Numbered from the stretch's first letter, positions 6,503 through 15,222 are shown. The stretch: 53,261 bases of DNA from JAJYVT01 sp027339205 (GCA_027339205.1 DAHWOV010000004.1:1-53261), one strand, 5' to 3'. Numbers and translations are program-made. The notes: generated by a model from the sequence alone, not told the origin.

Positions 6503-8467
6503 TCACCCCGGCCCGTCACGAGTGGTGCCGGTCATCGCGGAAGCTGCCGCGCCCGGCGCTCCACTCCGCTGCGCGCCGGGTGCGCCAAGTCCTCCGGCGC
6601 TGCTCCCGCCGCCACCGCCACCCGCGCTGCGGTTCCAGGCCCGCCAGACCAGCCGATGCACCGGGACGTAGCGGGGCACGTCCCGCAGTCCCGGGATGAA
6701 CGGCACGGCGAGGAGCAGGATCGTCGCGACCCCGGTCAAGTAGACGGCGATGAGGTCGACGTTCGCAGATGTCCGGAACCCCGGGACCTGGTACCACAGG
6801 TCGTAGAGCCAGAGCCAGGGCTGGCCGGGGTAGCTCCCGGTCTCGTTCATCACGCCCCACTGTGTCCCGAGGAGATGGAGCCTGTGGGCGACCGCGGCGA
6901 AGTAGCTGCCGTCCTCGAGGAAGAGGAGGGGCTTGGTGAAGTTGGTGCCGTAGAACTGGTTGTGCGCGAGAAGGGCCGCGTCGAGGGCTCCCGAGCGCGC
7001 CATTGTCAGCTCTTCTTGCATGAGGAGGGGCACCGGCCCGTCCGCAGCGGGCGGCACCGAGGGCACGCCGTGGTTGAAGGTGACGTGGGGCACGACCTTC
7101 AAGTAGGCGGTCGCCCATGCGCGCTGCTGCGTCTTCGTCGCCGACTCGTATCGGTGCAGGGCACGGCTCAGCACAGGGTCCCCCGACGCATGGGTCGACA
7201 GCGGCGAGAGCACGAAGGTGTCAGCGGAGTTGATCGGCTGGAGCACGCCGGCGATCTGCTGCCAGGACACGACGATCTTCTGCACCATCCCCGACCCCGG
7301 GGGTGTGCCTGTGTTGTTGTAGGGCGGGCCGTACGTCGCAGTCTCGCTCGTGTAGGCGAGCTCTGCGGCGCTCGTCGCCATGAAGTCCCCCGGTGTGGCG
7401 TGAGCCCAGCTCTGGACCGTCACCGAGGGGACGTCGGGGGACGAGACCACCGACGCAAGGACGATCACGAGCACCAGCACCACCGTGCCTGCGATCCCGG
7501 CCTCCTTCAAGATGTCGTAGCGCCGGGTCGGGCCGCGCCACTCGGCCGCGTCGGACGCGCCGGCCGCGCGACGCGCGACGCGCCCGCGCGCGGCGCGCAC
7601 CGGCAGGGGATGGCTCACCCCTCGCACGCGCACCAAGAGGATGTGTCCGCCCACGATGGCGACCAGCAGGAGCGGGATGAGCACGATGTGCCACATGAGC
7701 ATCTGCCCGAAATTCATCGGGTTGAAGAACGATCCCACTCCGACCGCGTTGAAGGCGTCCTTGCCGCTGGTGGAGATCCACTGCGAGTCGAAGTTCGACT
7801 GGGACACGTACCCGGTGAACGCCTCGATGACCGACACGAGGAACGCCAGGACGCCGCTCATCCAGGTGAGCCACCGGCGGCCGCGCCACGCCGCCATCCA
7901 GAACTTCCCCCACAGGTGGATCACCATGAAGGCCATGAACATCTCCACGCTCCACAGGTGGAGGCTGTTGAAGAAGTGGCCCACCGGGTCGTAGTGCCAC
8001 CAGTCCGGCCCTCCGAGCGCCAGGGCGAAGCCCGAGACGATGGCGACGCCGAGGGCCGCGAGGGTCGCGACGCCGAACACGTAGATCCACGAGCGCACGT
8101 ACGCGGGCTGCCGGTCGGGAAGTAGCTTGCCCGGGGGGAGCAGGCGGAGACCCAGGCGCCGCACCCTGGCGGTCCACATGGTCGCGTCGGCATCCTTGGC
8201 CTCGACGTCCTGACCGGCCTCCTTGCCCTGGTACGCCACGAGTGTGGGCGACCCCTCCGCGCTGTGGTCCCCGCCCTCTTGCACGTCGGCGGCCTCTGCC
8301 TCCCGGTGGCGCCGGCCGAGTGGGAACGGCACGAGGAGCGCGGCCCCGAAGATCACCAGCATCACGCAGATGAGCACGAGGTTCGCTTCGGAGACCGTGA
8401 AGATGTTCCAGTGGACGTAGGTCCCCGGAGCGTTCAGGTCCACGGCGATCAGCGCTGCTCCACCCAT
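6503..8467 (-). CDS. Cytochrome b, large form with an extra extracytoplasmic domain
   Basis: 654 residues. An N-terminal helix (29-50) and a charged linker (51-120) precede a four-helix cytochrome b core (about 126-280). The core carries two haem-ligand pairs: H170/H184 (14 apart) and H260/H275 (15 apart). The 15-residue spacing resembles cytochrome b6 rather than mitochondrial b. A helix follows (about 325-343), then about 240 residues that look extracytoplasmic, another helix (about 590-612, IAVYLTGVATILLLAV), and a Gly/Ser/Ala tail. No Rieske protein or cytochrome c is next to it, so its partner is unknown; it could be a menaquinol-oxidising subunit. The ATG at 8467 has a GGAGG site. A weak DosR-like box lies about 90 bases upstream. 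Confidence 0.85.
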   Translation of the reverse strand: MGGAALIAVDLNAPGTYVHWNIFTVSEANLVLICVMLVIFGAALLVPFPLGRRHREAEAADVQEGGDHSAEGSPTLVAYQGKEAGQDVEAKDADATMWTARVRRLGLRLLPPGKLLPDRQPAYVRSWIYVFGVATLAALGVAIVSGFALALGGPDWWHYDPVGHFFNSLHLWSVEMFMAFMVIHLWGKFWMAAWRGRRWLTWMSGVLAFLVSVIEAFTGYVSQSNFDSQWISTSGKDAFNAVGVGSFFNPMNFGQMLMWHIVLIPLLLVAIVGGHILLVRVRGVSHPLPVRAARGRVARRAAGASDAAEWRGPTRRYDILKEAGIAGTVVLVLVIVLASVVSSPDVPSVTVQSWAHATPGDFMATSAAELAYTSETATYGPPYNNTGTPPGSGMVQKIVVSWQQIAGVLQPINSADTFVLSPLSTHASGDPVLSRALHRYESATKTQQRAWATAYLKVVPHVTFNHGVPSVPPAADGPVPLLMQEELTMARSGALDAALLAHNQFYGTNFTKPLLFLEDGSYFAAVAHRLHLLGTQWGVMNETGSYPGQPWLWLYDLWYQVPGFRTSANVDLIAVYLTGVATILLLAVPFIPGLRDVPRYVPVHRLVWRAWNRSAGGGGGGSSAGGLGAPGAQRSGAPGAAASAMTGTTRDGPG

Positions 8468-8555
8468 TGGCCCTCCTCTGTCGTGCTCCGGCGGCGCCGG
8501 GCTCCCGGCATTCGTGGTCGACTGACAGCGTGCAGCGGCGGCGAGCGGCCCGCTA

Positions 8556-8569
8556 GGGCCCTTGGTCCA
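8556..8569. promoter_or_regulatory. Weak DosR-like palindrome ahead of cytochrome b
   Basis: GGGCCCTTGGTCCA differs from GGGACnnnnGTCCC at two positions. It sits 89-102 bases before the cytochrome b ATG, in the 190-base gap after the encapsulin gene. Related degenerate sites are accepted in mycobacterial DosR regulons, but alone this one would not be convincing. Confidence 0.35.
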
Positions 8570-8658
8570 TACAAGCACAGACCGTCGTCAGCGACGGACG
8601 CGATCCCGGACGCGAGGTCCCAGCTCGTGCCGGGCGGGCTCGCGCGAGGCAGGTGAGG

Positions 8659-9459
8659 CTAGGAGCGCAGGAACACGGCGGCGTCCGCAGACAGCACGCG
8701 GAAGCTGAACGACTCCTCGAGGTACAGGTGCACCCGCTCCGCGTCGTGGTGCTCGTAGCCGATGGAGAGGTCCTCGCCCGACTCGAAGAGGAAGTACCCG
8801 CCGCGCAGGCTGACGACGACGCCGCCCTCGACGCCCGGCGCCCGGACGACCGGGCCGCCGAGGATCTCCCGGAGGTGGTCGAGCACGACCAGGCCTCCGC
8901 GCCCGGTGGTCTCCACGACCCCGGTGTACCCCTCCGGGCCGAGCGCGAGCGCATAGGGACCGCCGATCCCCGCCGACAGGAGGACGGCGACCCCCGAGGC
9001 GATCCGCGCCGGGTAGTCACCGAAGTCGGGGCCGAGCGTCACCGGCTCGTGCACCGACGCGTCGGCGATGCCCCGGATCTGCGCCTCCGGCCACCCGTGG
9101 AAGATGGCGACGTTCTCCGCGCGTGCGATCGCCCTCGCCGCCTCGTCCAGCGCGCCGAAGTCCACGTCGCGCGCGCCGCGTGCGGCATCTCGCAGTTCTT
9201 CGAGCGAGAGCGCGAAGGGGGCCCGCAGCTCGACGAGTGGCAGCACCGCCCGCCGTCGGGCGACGAGCGAGCGTGTGGGCGCACCGATCGGCGTCGCGCG
9301 CCCGAGGTCCGTCCCCGAGTGGTGCCAGCCGTGAGGGCCCGAGAAGTCCACGAGCTTTCGACCGGCGAGGGCCGGAGCGAGCCGCTGGCGAGCCTCCTCG
9401 TCGATCAGCGACCAGACTTCGTCGGCAAGGGGCGCGCGAGCGCGCAGCAGATTGTCCAT
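8659..9459 (-). CDS. Encapsulin shell protein (family 1)
   Basis: 266 residues, the standard length of family 1 encapsulins (linocin M18-like, HK97 fold). The N-terminus MDNLLRARAPLADEVW matches the family start. Further family features are GRKLVDFSGPHGW near residue 40, a central E-loop/P-domain with NVAIFHGW, and a C-terminal part with LRGGYFLFESGEDLSIGYEHHD. Encapsulins self-assemble into about 24 nm shells that hold cargo by short C-terminal peptides. The gene follows an encapsulated ferritin gene. Two starts are possible: ATG 9459 (GGAG six bases before) or ATG 9474, which overlaps the ferritin stop as ATGA. The first matches the family N-terminus better. Confidence 0.95.
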   Translation of the reverse strand: MDNLLRARAPLADEVWSLIDEEARQRLAPALAGRKLVDFSGPHGWHHSGTDLGRATPIGAPTRSLVARRRAVLPLVELRAPFALSLEELRDAARGARDVDFGALDEAARAIARAENVAIFHGWPEAQIRGIADASVHEPVTLGPDFGDYPARIASGVAVLLSAGIGGPYALALGPEGYTGVVETTGRGGLVVLDHLREILGGPVVRAPGVEGGVVVSLRGGYFLFESGEDLSIGYEHHDAERVHLYLEESFSFRVLSADAAVFLRS

Positions 9460-9470
9460 GGTCGCTCCGG

Positions 9471-9845
9471 TCATGACCTCGCTCCTCCGAGCCCGAGCGA
9501 GCCGTCCCGCCCGCTGCCTGTCGTGCCCATGCCTTCTCCCCCCTGGGTGCGCGCCTCGATCCCGGTGATGGGACCGTCGGTGAACAGGTAGGTCCGCATG
9601 TGGGAGTCGAGCACGGGGTCGTGGCGCCGCAGCCACTCGAGGAGCATCATGGCGTGCTCCTTCTCCTCGTCGCGGTTGTGGGCGAGGATCGCCCGGAGAT
9701 CGGCGTCCTCGCTCGCGTCGACGCGTTGGTCGTACCAGTCGGCAGCCTCGAGCTCCTCTTGGAGCGACGTCAGCGCGCGGTGACGGTCGACCGTCTCGGG
9801 ACGAAGCGACGCTTCGCTCTCGTGCAGGCCTTCGCTGTTGGCCAT
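9471..9845 (-). CDS. Encapsulated ferritin-like cargo protein (EncFtn)
   Basis: 124 residues. Two-helix ferritin-like protein that dimerises into a four-helix ferroxidase and mineralises iron inside an encapsulin. Compared with the Rhodospirillum rubrum protein as I recall it, the ferroxidase ligands E32, E62 and H65 correspond to E31, E61 and H64. The entry-site residues E31, E34 and W38 correspond to E30, E33 and W37. The flexible Gly-rich linker (about 102-112) ends in the cargo-loading peptide DGSLGLGGARS, close to known DGSLGIGSL-type tags. The encapsulin gene overlaps or follows directly. Strong purine-rich ribosome site before the ATG at 9845. Confidence 0.95.
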   Translation of the reverse strand: MANSEGLHESEASLRPETVDRHRALTSLQEELEAADWYDQRVDASEDADLRAILAHNRDEEKEHAMMLLEWLRRHDPVLDSHMRTYLFTDGPITGIEARTQGGEGMGTTGSGRDGSLGLGGARS

Positions 9846-9947
9846 CGGCTCCTCCCTCTCCTCCTGCTCCTCCTGCGGGTCGGCGCTACGTGCGAGGGGG
9901 CGCAGAGACGAGGTTGCCGCTCGGTGGCGCGCCCTCGCGCCGGGACG

Positions 9948-10205
9948 TCACTGCTGATAATGCTCGACGGTCTCCACCGGGCGCTCGTGCGCGCCCTTTG
10001 GGTCGCGCCCGGCCCTGCGCAGCGCCCTTCGCTGGCGCAGCAGGTCCCAGAGCTGGTCGAGGGTGACCTGCAGCCGCTCGAGCCGGACGCGTTCGTCCTC
10101 GGTCAGCCTCTGGGATGTGGCGGCATGGGCCTCCTCGAGGCGCCGCTCCTCGTCGGCGAGCTCGCCGATCTGACGGATGATCTCTGCGTCGTCCACGGCG
10201 GCCAT
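9948..10205 (-). CDS. DUF2630 family protein
   Basis: 85 residues, all helical and highly charged, matching DUF2630: IIRQIGELADEERRLEE, then LERLQVTLDQLWDLLRQRRALR and the C-terminal RPVETVEHYQQ. Probably a short coiled coil. Function unknown. ATG at 10205 is preferred over a GTG at 10217. It starts 19 bases after lon and lies 102 bases before the encapsulated ferritin gene, so it may share a transcript with lon. Confidence 0.85.
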   Translation of the reverse strand: MAAVDDAEIIRQIGELADEERRLEEAHAATSQRLTEDERVRLERLQVTLDQLWDLLRQRRALRRAGRDPKGAHERPVETVEHYQQ

Positions 10206-10224
10206 CCTGCCATCCACCGCACGC

Positions 10225-12615
10225 TCACGCAGCCGCCGGGAGCCCGCCGCCCGCGGCGGCGGGCTCGTCCGAGCGCGTCCCGCCCGCGTCGGTGCCCGCT
10301 TGGCCGTCGGCGAGCGCGGCGGCGAGCACGTCGGCCACGCTGCTCGCGAGGTGGAAGGTCATCTGGGACCGCACCTCCTCGGGGACGTCCTCCAAGTCCT
10401 GTCCGTTGCGCATCGGGAGCGCGATCTCGGTGAGCCCGGCGCGGTGTGCGGCAAGCACCTTCTGCTTCACCCCCCCGATCGGGAGCACCCGACCCTGGAG
10501 CGTCACCTCGCCGGTCATCCCGAGCACAGGCCGAACGGGCACGCCCTTCAGGAGGCTCACCAGCGCGGTCGTCATCGTGACGCCGGCGGACGGCCCGTCC
10601 TTGGGCACCGCTCCAGCCGGCACGTGGAGATGGAACCGCTTTCCGGCGAACGCGCCCGGCTCGACGCCGAGCTCGTGCGCGTGCGAACGGACGTAGGAGA
10701 GCGCGATCTCCGCCGACTCCTTCATCACGTCACCGAGCTGACCCGTGAGCGTGAGCCCCTCGGGGCCGTCGGACACCGACGCCTCCACGTAGAGCACGTC
10801 ACCGCCCGCGCCGGTGACCGCGAGCCCGGTCGCGACGCCGGGCACCCCGGTGCGCTCCGCCGTCTCGAAGAAGAAGCGGGGCCGCCCCAGCCATGCTCGG
10901 ACCGCGTCGGCGTCGACGACGACGGGTGCCGTGACCTTTCCCGAGGCGACGGCGGTCGCCACCTTGCGGGCGAGCCTGCCCAGCTCCCGCTCGAGGGAGC
11001 GTACTCCGGCCTCCCTCGTGTAGTCCGCCACCACCGCGCGCAGGGCGTCGTCGGTCACCTCCAGCTCCTCGGGCCGCAGCGCCGCGCGCGACAACTGGCG
11101 CGCGAGGAGATGGTGACGGGCGATCGCGATCTTCTCCGCCTCCGTGTACCCGTCGAGCCGGATGACCTCCATCCGGTCGAGGAGGGGCGGCGGCACCGTG
11201 TCGACCACGTTGGCCGTCGCGATGAAGAGGACCTTCGAGAGGTCGAGCTCCACCTCGAGATAGTGGTCCCTGAAGGTGTGGTTCTGCGCGGGGTCGAGCA
11301 CCTCCAGCAGTGCGGAGGACGGATCGCCGCGGAAGTCGGACCCGACCTTGTCCACCTCGTCGAGGAGCAGGACGGGGTTCATCGTCCCCGCCTCCCTCAG
11401 CGCGCGCACGAGACGGCCGGGCTGCGCGCCGACGTAGGTGCGCCGGTGCCCGCGGATCTCTGCCTCGTCACGCACCCCCCCGAGCGCCACTCGGACAAAC
11501 TTCCGGCCCAGCGCGCGCGCCACCGACTCCCCGAGCGAGGTCTTGCCCACGCCCGGAGGACCGACCAGCGCAAGGATCGCCCCGGCCCCTCTCCCCTCCA
11601 CCGGGACGAGGCCGCGCTCGGTCTGGAGCTTGCGGACCGCGAGGTGCTCGAGGATCCTCTCCTTCACGTCCCCGAGGCCGTCGTGGTCCTCGTCGAGGAT
11701 CGCGGCGGCGGCCGCGACGTCGAGCCGGTCCTCGGACTCCACGCCCCAGGGCAGCTCCAGCACCGTGTCGAGCCAGGTCCGGATCCAGCCGCTCTCGGGG
11801 TTCTGCTCGCTCGTACGCTCCAAGCGGTCGATCTCGCGCTCGACCGCAGCCCGGACCTTCTCGGGCAGCGCCCGCGCTTCCGCCTTGGCGCGGTAGTCGT
11901 CGGGGTCCTCGTCCCCCTCTCGGCCGGCCAGCTCTCCGAGCTCCTTTCTGATCGCCTCGAGCTGCCGGCGCAGGAGGAACTCGCGCTGGGTGCGCTCCAT
12001 CCCCTCTTCGACGTCGCTCTTGATCCGCTCGCGCAGCGTGAGGTCCGCGAGCGTGTCACGGGCCCAGCCGAGCACGAGACGGAGCCGCTCCTCCACGTCG
12101 ATGGTCTCGAGCACCTCCACCTTCTGGGCGAGGCTGAGGTCGGGCGAGTACCCGGCGACGTCGGCCAGACGGCTCGGGTCCGTGATCTCGCGCAGCTGGG
12201 CGGCGATCCTGCGCTCGCCGCGCCCGATGAGGATGTTCTCCAAGACGGCGCGGTACTCCCGGGCGAGCTCGGTCGCACCGGGGCCGGCGAGCTCCTCGTC
12301 CACGAGCTCCGCCTCCACCCAGAGCGCCTCCCCGGTGCCGGGAACCCCGGTCCCGATGTGGGCGCGCCGGTCCCCGCGGACGACGACTGCCGTGAGCCCC
12401 CCGGGAAGCTCGCCGCGCTCGGTGATCTCCGAGACGACGCCCACCGAGGCGTAGCGCCCCTCGATGTGGGGGACGAGCAGGAGCCGGCCTCCGGCCGAGG
12501 CCGCCGCGTCCGCGGCTGCGAGCGCCTCGCGCGACTCCAGCGCCATCGAGAAGACCATGCCGGGGAGCATCACGCCCGACTTGAGGGGAAGAAGGGGAAG
12601 GGTCAACCGTTCCAA
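10225..12615 (-). CDS. lon: ATP-dependent protease Lon
   Basis: 796 residues. N-terminal substrate-recognition domain (LPLLPLKSGVMLPGMV start), coiled region, AAA+ module with Walker A GPPGVGKTSLGE and Walker B VLLLDEVDK, and a C-terminal Ser-Lys protease domain. Catalytic Ser676 lies in PKDGPSAG and Lys717 in GGVKQK. Lon degrades misfolded and regulatory proteins in the cytoplasm. The last 25 residues are a Gly/Ala-rich tail. Start ATG 12615 fits the family. The 176 bases upstream hold no obvious HspR or CIRCE-type operator, so its heat control, if any, is not visible. Confidence 0.97.
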   Translation of the reverse strand: MERLTLPLLPLKSGVMLPGMVFSMALESREALAAADAAASAGGRLLLVPHIEGRYASVGVVSEITERGELPGGLTAVVVRGDRRAHIGTGVPGTGEALWVEAELVDEELAGPGATELAREYRAVLENILIGRGERRIAAQLREITDPSRLADVAGYSPDLSLAQKVEVLETIDVEERLRLVLGWARDTLADLTLRERIKSDVEEGMERTQREFLLRRQLEAIRKELGELAGREGDEDPDDYRAKAEARALPEKVRAAVEREIDRLERTSEQNPESGWIRTWLDTVLELPWGVESEDRLDVAAAAAILDEDHDGLGDVKERILEHLAVRKLQTERGLVPVEGRGAGAILALVGPPGVGKTSLGESVARALGRKFVRVALGGVRDEAEIRGHRRTYVGAQPGRLVRALREAGTMNPVLLLDEVDKVGSDFRGDPSSALLEVLDPAQNHTFRDHYLEVELDLSKVLFIATANVVDTVPPPLLDRMEVIRLDGYTEAEKIAIARHHLLARQLSRAALRPEELEVTDDALRAVVADYTREAGVRSLERELGRLARKVATAVASGKVTAPVVVDADAVRAWLGRPRFFFETAERTGVPGVATGLAVTGAGGDVLYVEASVSDGPEGLTLTGQLGDVMKESAEIALSYVRSHAHELGVEPGAFAGKRFHLHVPAGAVPKDGPSAGVTMTTALVSLLKGVPVRPVLGMTGEVTLQGRVLPIGGVKQKVLAAHRAGLTEIALPMRNGQDLEDVPEEVRSQMTFHLASSVADVLAAALADGQAGTDAGGTRSDEPAAAGGGLPAAA

Positions 12616-12769
12616 CGACCATCAGCTCCGATCTGTCATGCCGCACCGGGCCGCCGGCTGCGCCGCCGGTCCGCTCGGTCAAGGATTCAACGCCGCCGGA
12701 CGACGGTGCATTCCTCGCCGGGCGTGCGCGGTCTGACGCTGCGGGAGCGGCCTCGTCCGTCGGGGTCAT

Positions 12770-12805
12770 CCGCCGGGGTCACCCGCCGGGGTCACCCGCC
12801 GGTGG
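12770..12805. repeat. 12/13-base tandem repeat at a gene end
   Basis: CCGCCGGGGTCA is repeated (12773 onward, then with one extra C), followed by a partial third copy CCCGCCGGTGGG. The array runs over the stop codon of the minus-strand hypothetical gene (stop at 12792-12794), so changes in copy number would alter its C-terminus. Confidence 0.7.
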
Positions 12806-13271
12806 GCGGCGCCTTGGGCAGGTAGACGCGCGCCTGCCACGTCCCCGTCAGCGTCACGAGCGTGAGGGCCGCGCCTGCCCTCAGCATCCAGTCGAGCACC
12901 TGGGCTGCCGACGTGCTCCGGGGAGGGTGGACGATCAGCCCGCGCCGAGCGTGGTCTTGGGTGACTCGCCAGCCTGCGGGCACCGGCACCCCGAGCTCGG
13001 CGAGCTGCCTCGCGGCGTACCGGCCGCGGGGATGAAGGATGCCGATGCGCTCCTCGCCCCGGTCGTCGGGCGCCGGCATCCACGTGCACATGCTCACCGG
13101 CTCCACCGGGCTGGTGAAGATCGCGGAGAGCACGCCTTGCTGCGGCGGCTCCACCTCGTCGTCCGGCACGCCGGGGAGCAGGTTGATCCAGCCGTCGTGC
13201 GCGGCCGACAACGCTCGCATCCGTTCGAGGACCTCCGAGGTTGCGGGAGGAGCGAACTCGAACTGCTCCAT
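12792..13271 (-). CDS. Hypothetical protein
   Basis: 159 residues, no signal peptide. It reads as a compact soluble alpha/beta protein: SEVLERMRALSAAHDGWINLLPGV, a FTSPVEPVSMCTWMP strand region, then a GWRVTQDHARRGLIVHPP stretch, and a C-terminal AALTLVTLTGTWQARVYLPK. I recognise it as a type of conserved actinobacterial unknown, but cannot name a function. ATG start at 13271. It is followed by 176 bases before lon, which carry the tandem repeat described separately. Adjacent to stress genes but not obviously in their operon. Confidence 0.72.
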   Translation of the reverse strand: MEQFEFAPPATSEVLERMRALSAAHDGWINLLPGVPDDEVEPPQQGVLSAIFTSPVEPVSMCTWMPAPDDRGEERIGILHPRGRYAARQLAELGVPVPAGWRVTQDHARRGLIVHPPRSTSAAQVLDWMLRAGAALTLVTLTGTWQARVYLPKAPPTGG

Positions 13272-13351
13272 CTGTCGCCGGGCCGCCACGACCGAGTGTC
13301 TATCGGACCGAGACCCGCGTGCGCCTCCTGCGCACCGTCCCCGGACGCGCC

Positions 13352-13387
13352 ACCGCCCTCCCGCCGGAGGTCCGGCTGGAGGGCGGT
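13352..13387 (-). terminator. Strong hairpin after the two-helix membrane protein gene
   Basis: A perfect 10-base stem, ACCGCCCTCC (13352-13361) with GGAGGGCGGT (13378-13387). Its loop forms a second small stem (GCCGG/CCGGC). It lies 57 bases beyond the stop of the minus-strand membrane protein gene. There is no U-tract, which is common for actinobacterial terminators. Confidence 0.6.
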
Positions 13388-13443
13388 AGCCATTGCTGGC
13401 TCTGGTGCCCGCTGTCGGAAGCAGGCCCCAGGGTGTGGAGCGC

Positions 13444-14043
13444 TTACGCCGCCTTGGCGCTCGACTCCGACAGCGACTTCGGGAACTCCGCATCGAGTGG
13501 CGTCCGGCGGATGTGCCAGAGCCCCATGCCGGTGAGCAGGATCATCAGCCCTGCTGCAGAGAAGGCCGCCAGGGCCCCGTCGAAGGCCAGCTCACCGAAG
13601 ATCGAGAACCCGTAGGCCTCGAGCAGCATCGCCCGGAGGGTCGTGCCCTGGAACACGGTCTGGACCTCCGCTGAGAGGGCCGCTGTCGTCGGCTTGGCTC
13701 GTGACGCGTTGCTCACCTTCGCGTACACGCCGCCGTAGGGCATCTCGGAGAGGTGGATACGGATGAAGTGTGTGGCGTAGAGCTGCGCTTCCGTCCCGGT
13801 GGTCACCATCTGCCCCGCGTACGGCGAGAGGTAGGGGACCATTGTCTTGGTCACCTCGTGCCCTGTCGGATGCGCGAGCTGTGCCTTCGTCGGGAAGTAC
13901 ACCTGCTGGAGAGCCAGTTGGTTGTGCACCTGGCTGTCACTGAAGCTGTTGCCCCAGAGCAGCAACGCGCCCGCTGCGATGAGGACCACCGTCAGCACCG
14001 CGCCGCCTGCCGTGAGGATCAGGTCCAACGTCTTGCGTCTCAT
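13444..14043 (-). CDS. Two-helix membrane protein behind paired DosR-like boxes
   Basis: 199 residues. Transmembrane helix 1 about residues 8-31, then an extracytoplasmic domain of about 115 residues (SDSQVHNQLALQQVYFP, HPTGHEVTKTMVPYLSPYAGQMV, ATHFIRIHL), and helix 2 about 153-176, with a short cytoplasmic tail. It resembles unnamed actinobacterial membrane proteins; no enzymatic motif is seen. ATG at 14043 with GGAG upstream. Paired GGG(A/C)CnnnnGTCCC palindromes at 14140-14153 and 14162-14175 lie 97-132 bases before the start, suggesting control by the DosR homologue 5 kb away. The extracytoplasmic domain contains two His residues in HFIRIH, of unknown relevance. Confidence 0.8.
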   Translation of the reverse strand: MRRKTLDLILTAGGAVLTVVLIAAGALLLWGNSFSDSQVHNQLALQQVYFPTKAQLAHPTGHEVTKTMVPYLSPYAGQMVTTGTEAQLYATHFIRIHLSEMPYGGVYAKVSNASRAKPTTAALSAEVQTVFQGTTLRAMLLEAYGFSIFGELAFDGALAAFSAAGLMILLTGMGLWHIRRTPLDAEFPKSLSESSAKAA

Positions 14044-14139
14044 TGTCTGCGCTCCATTTCGTGACCCGTTCGGTCATCGTGACGCCCCCTCTTGGAACGT
14101 CCTATGGAGAGCTTGCGCTTCGAGTCACGTGCTGTGGGA

Positions 14140-14175
14140 GGGCCGGAGGTCCCAGCACGTGGGGACGAAGGTCCC
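14140..14175. promoter_or_regulatory. Paired DosR-type boxes
   Basis: GGGCCGGAGGTCCC (14140-14153, one mismatch) and GGGACGAAGGTCCC (14162-14175, a full match to GGGACnnnnGTCCC). The starts are 22 bases apart, about two helical turns. The pair lies between the sigma gene's 3' end and the minus-strand membrane protein gene, so it is upstream of the latter only. The mycobacterial DosR consensus core is GGGACTWWAGTCCC. Confidence 0.65.
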
Positions 14176-14201
14176 GATGTCACGCCCGGGCTCGGTGCCG
14201 G

Positions 14202-15143
14202 TCAGGACGCCCAGGAGACGCGCCCCAAGCGGTGACGCAAGGACGCGAGCGCCCGCATCTCGATCTGGCGCACGCGCTCTGGAGAGATCGAAAGCGCCGC
14301 TCCCACCTCCGCCGCGGTGCGCGGACCGTCGGGGGACCCGATGCCGTAGCGAAGCCGGATGACGGTCGCCGCCGACGCGGAGAGCTGGCCGAGCAGGCTC
14401 TCGACCTCGCGGGGAAGTGCCGCGGCGGTGGCGGCGTCGCCGACGTCCACAGAAGGGTCCGCAACGAGCTCGCCGAGCTCGTTGCCGTCCTCGTCGATAG
14501 GCGCGGACATCGACACCACCGGTGCGGACGCTCGGCGGATCGCGACCACGTCCGCCATGCGGATCCCCGTTTCGTCGGCGAGCTCGGCGGCGCCCGGTGA
14601 GTGGCCGAGCGTGTGCTCGAGCCGATCGGCGGCGTCCGACAGCGCGCGGGCCTGGTCCCGTCGGTGCCGCGGCAGCCGGACGGTGGACGAGAAGTCCCCG
14701 ACTGCCTGGGCGACCCCCTTGCGGATCCACCACGTCGCGTAGGTGGAGAACTTGTAGCCGCGGCGCCAGTCGAAGCGCTCGATCGCGTACAAGAGACCGA
14801 TGTTCCCCTCCTGGACGAGATCCGACAGCTCCACTCCGCGGTGCTGGTAGCGCTTGGCGATCGAGACGACGAGGCGGAGATTGGCCTTGATGAACTCCTG
14901 ACGGGCCCGGCGACCGGCTTCGGCCGCCTCTTCGAGCGCCTGGCGGCGCCTGCGCCCGAGGCGCCTGGCGGTCTGCAGCTCGCGCGCGGCACGCTCGCCT
15001 TCCTCGATGGCTTGGGCGAGGCGGACCTCGTCGGCACGCGAGAGGATGGCGTGCCAGCCGAGCTCGTCGAGGTACAGCCGCATGAGATCGAGGTCGTGCT
15101 GACGAAGCTGCTCGCCGGCGTCCCCTCGGTCGTGCTCGAACAT
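14202..15143 (-). CDS. RNA polymerase sigma factor, sigma-70 group 2 type
   Basis: 313 residues. Short region 1.2 (LMRLYLDELGWHAILSRADE), then region 2: FIKANLRLVVSIAKRYQHRG, LSDLVQEGNIGLLYAIERFD and the -10 reading segment KFSTYATWWIRKGV. Region 3 follows, and region 4 has a final helix-turn-helix (AAEVGAALSISPERVRQIEMRALASLRHRL). The absence of a long N-terminal region 1.1 and the small size point to an alternative (HrdB/SigB-like group 2) factor rather than the primary one. ATG 15143 has GGAGG seven bases before. Divergent from ftsH across a 257-base gap holding a DosR-like box. Confidence 0.9.
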   Translation of the reverse strand: MFEHDRGDAGEQLRQHDLDLMRLYLDELGWHAILSRADEVRLAQAIEEGERAARELQTARRLGRRRRQALEEAAEAGRRARQEFIKANLRLVVSIAKRYQHRGVELSDLVQEGNIGLLYAIERFDWRRGYKFSTYATWWIRKGVAQAVGDFSSTVRLPRHRRDQARALSDAADRLEHTLGHSPGAAELADETGIRMADVVAIRRASAPVVSMSAPIDEDGNELGELVADPSVDVGDAATAAALPREVESLLGQLSASAATVIRLRYGIGSPDGPRTAAEVGAALSISPERVRQIEMRALASLRHRLGRVSWAS

Positions 15144-15222
15144 CTCGGCCCTCCGTTCTCTCTCATGGCGCGGCGACGCGCGCCATCTCCCAGGCGTAGC
15201 CCCTTTGGACGAGCGACGGGTA

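Noticed and set aside
9891..9947. A DosR-like box ahead of the encapsulated ferritin gene
   Set aside because: No palindrome of the GGGAC/GTCCC type exists in this gap.
12616..12791. Heat-shock operator (CIRCE or HAIR) ahead of lon
   Set aside because: A TTGAATCC-TTGACC stretch occurs, but neither the CIRCE nor the CTTGAGT-N7-ACTCAAG pattern fits.
10177..12825. A very long open frame on the plus strand opposite lon
   Set aside because: It is the antisense of a well-conserved protease; the translation is rich in Arg, His and Gly and lacks domains. Such frames are expected at this GC content.
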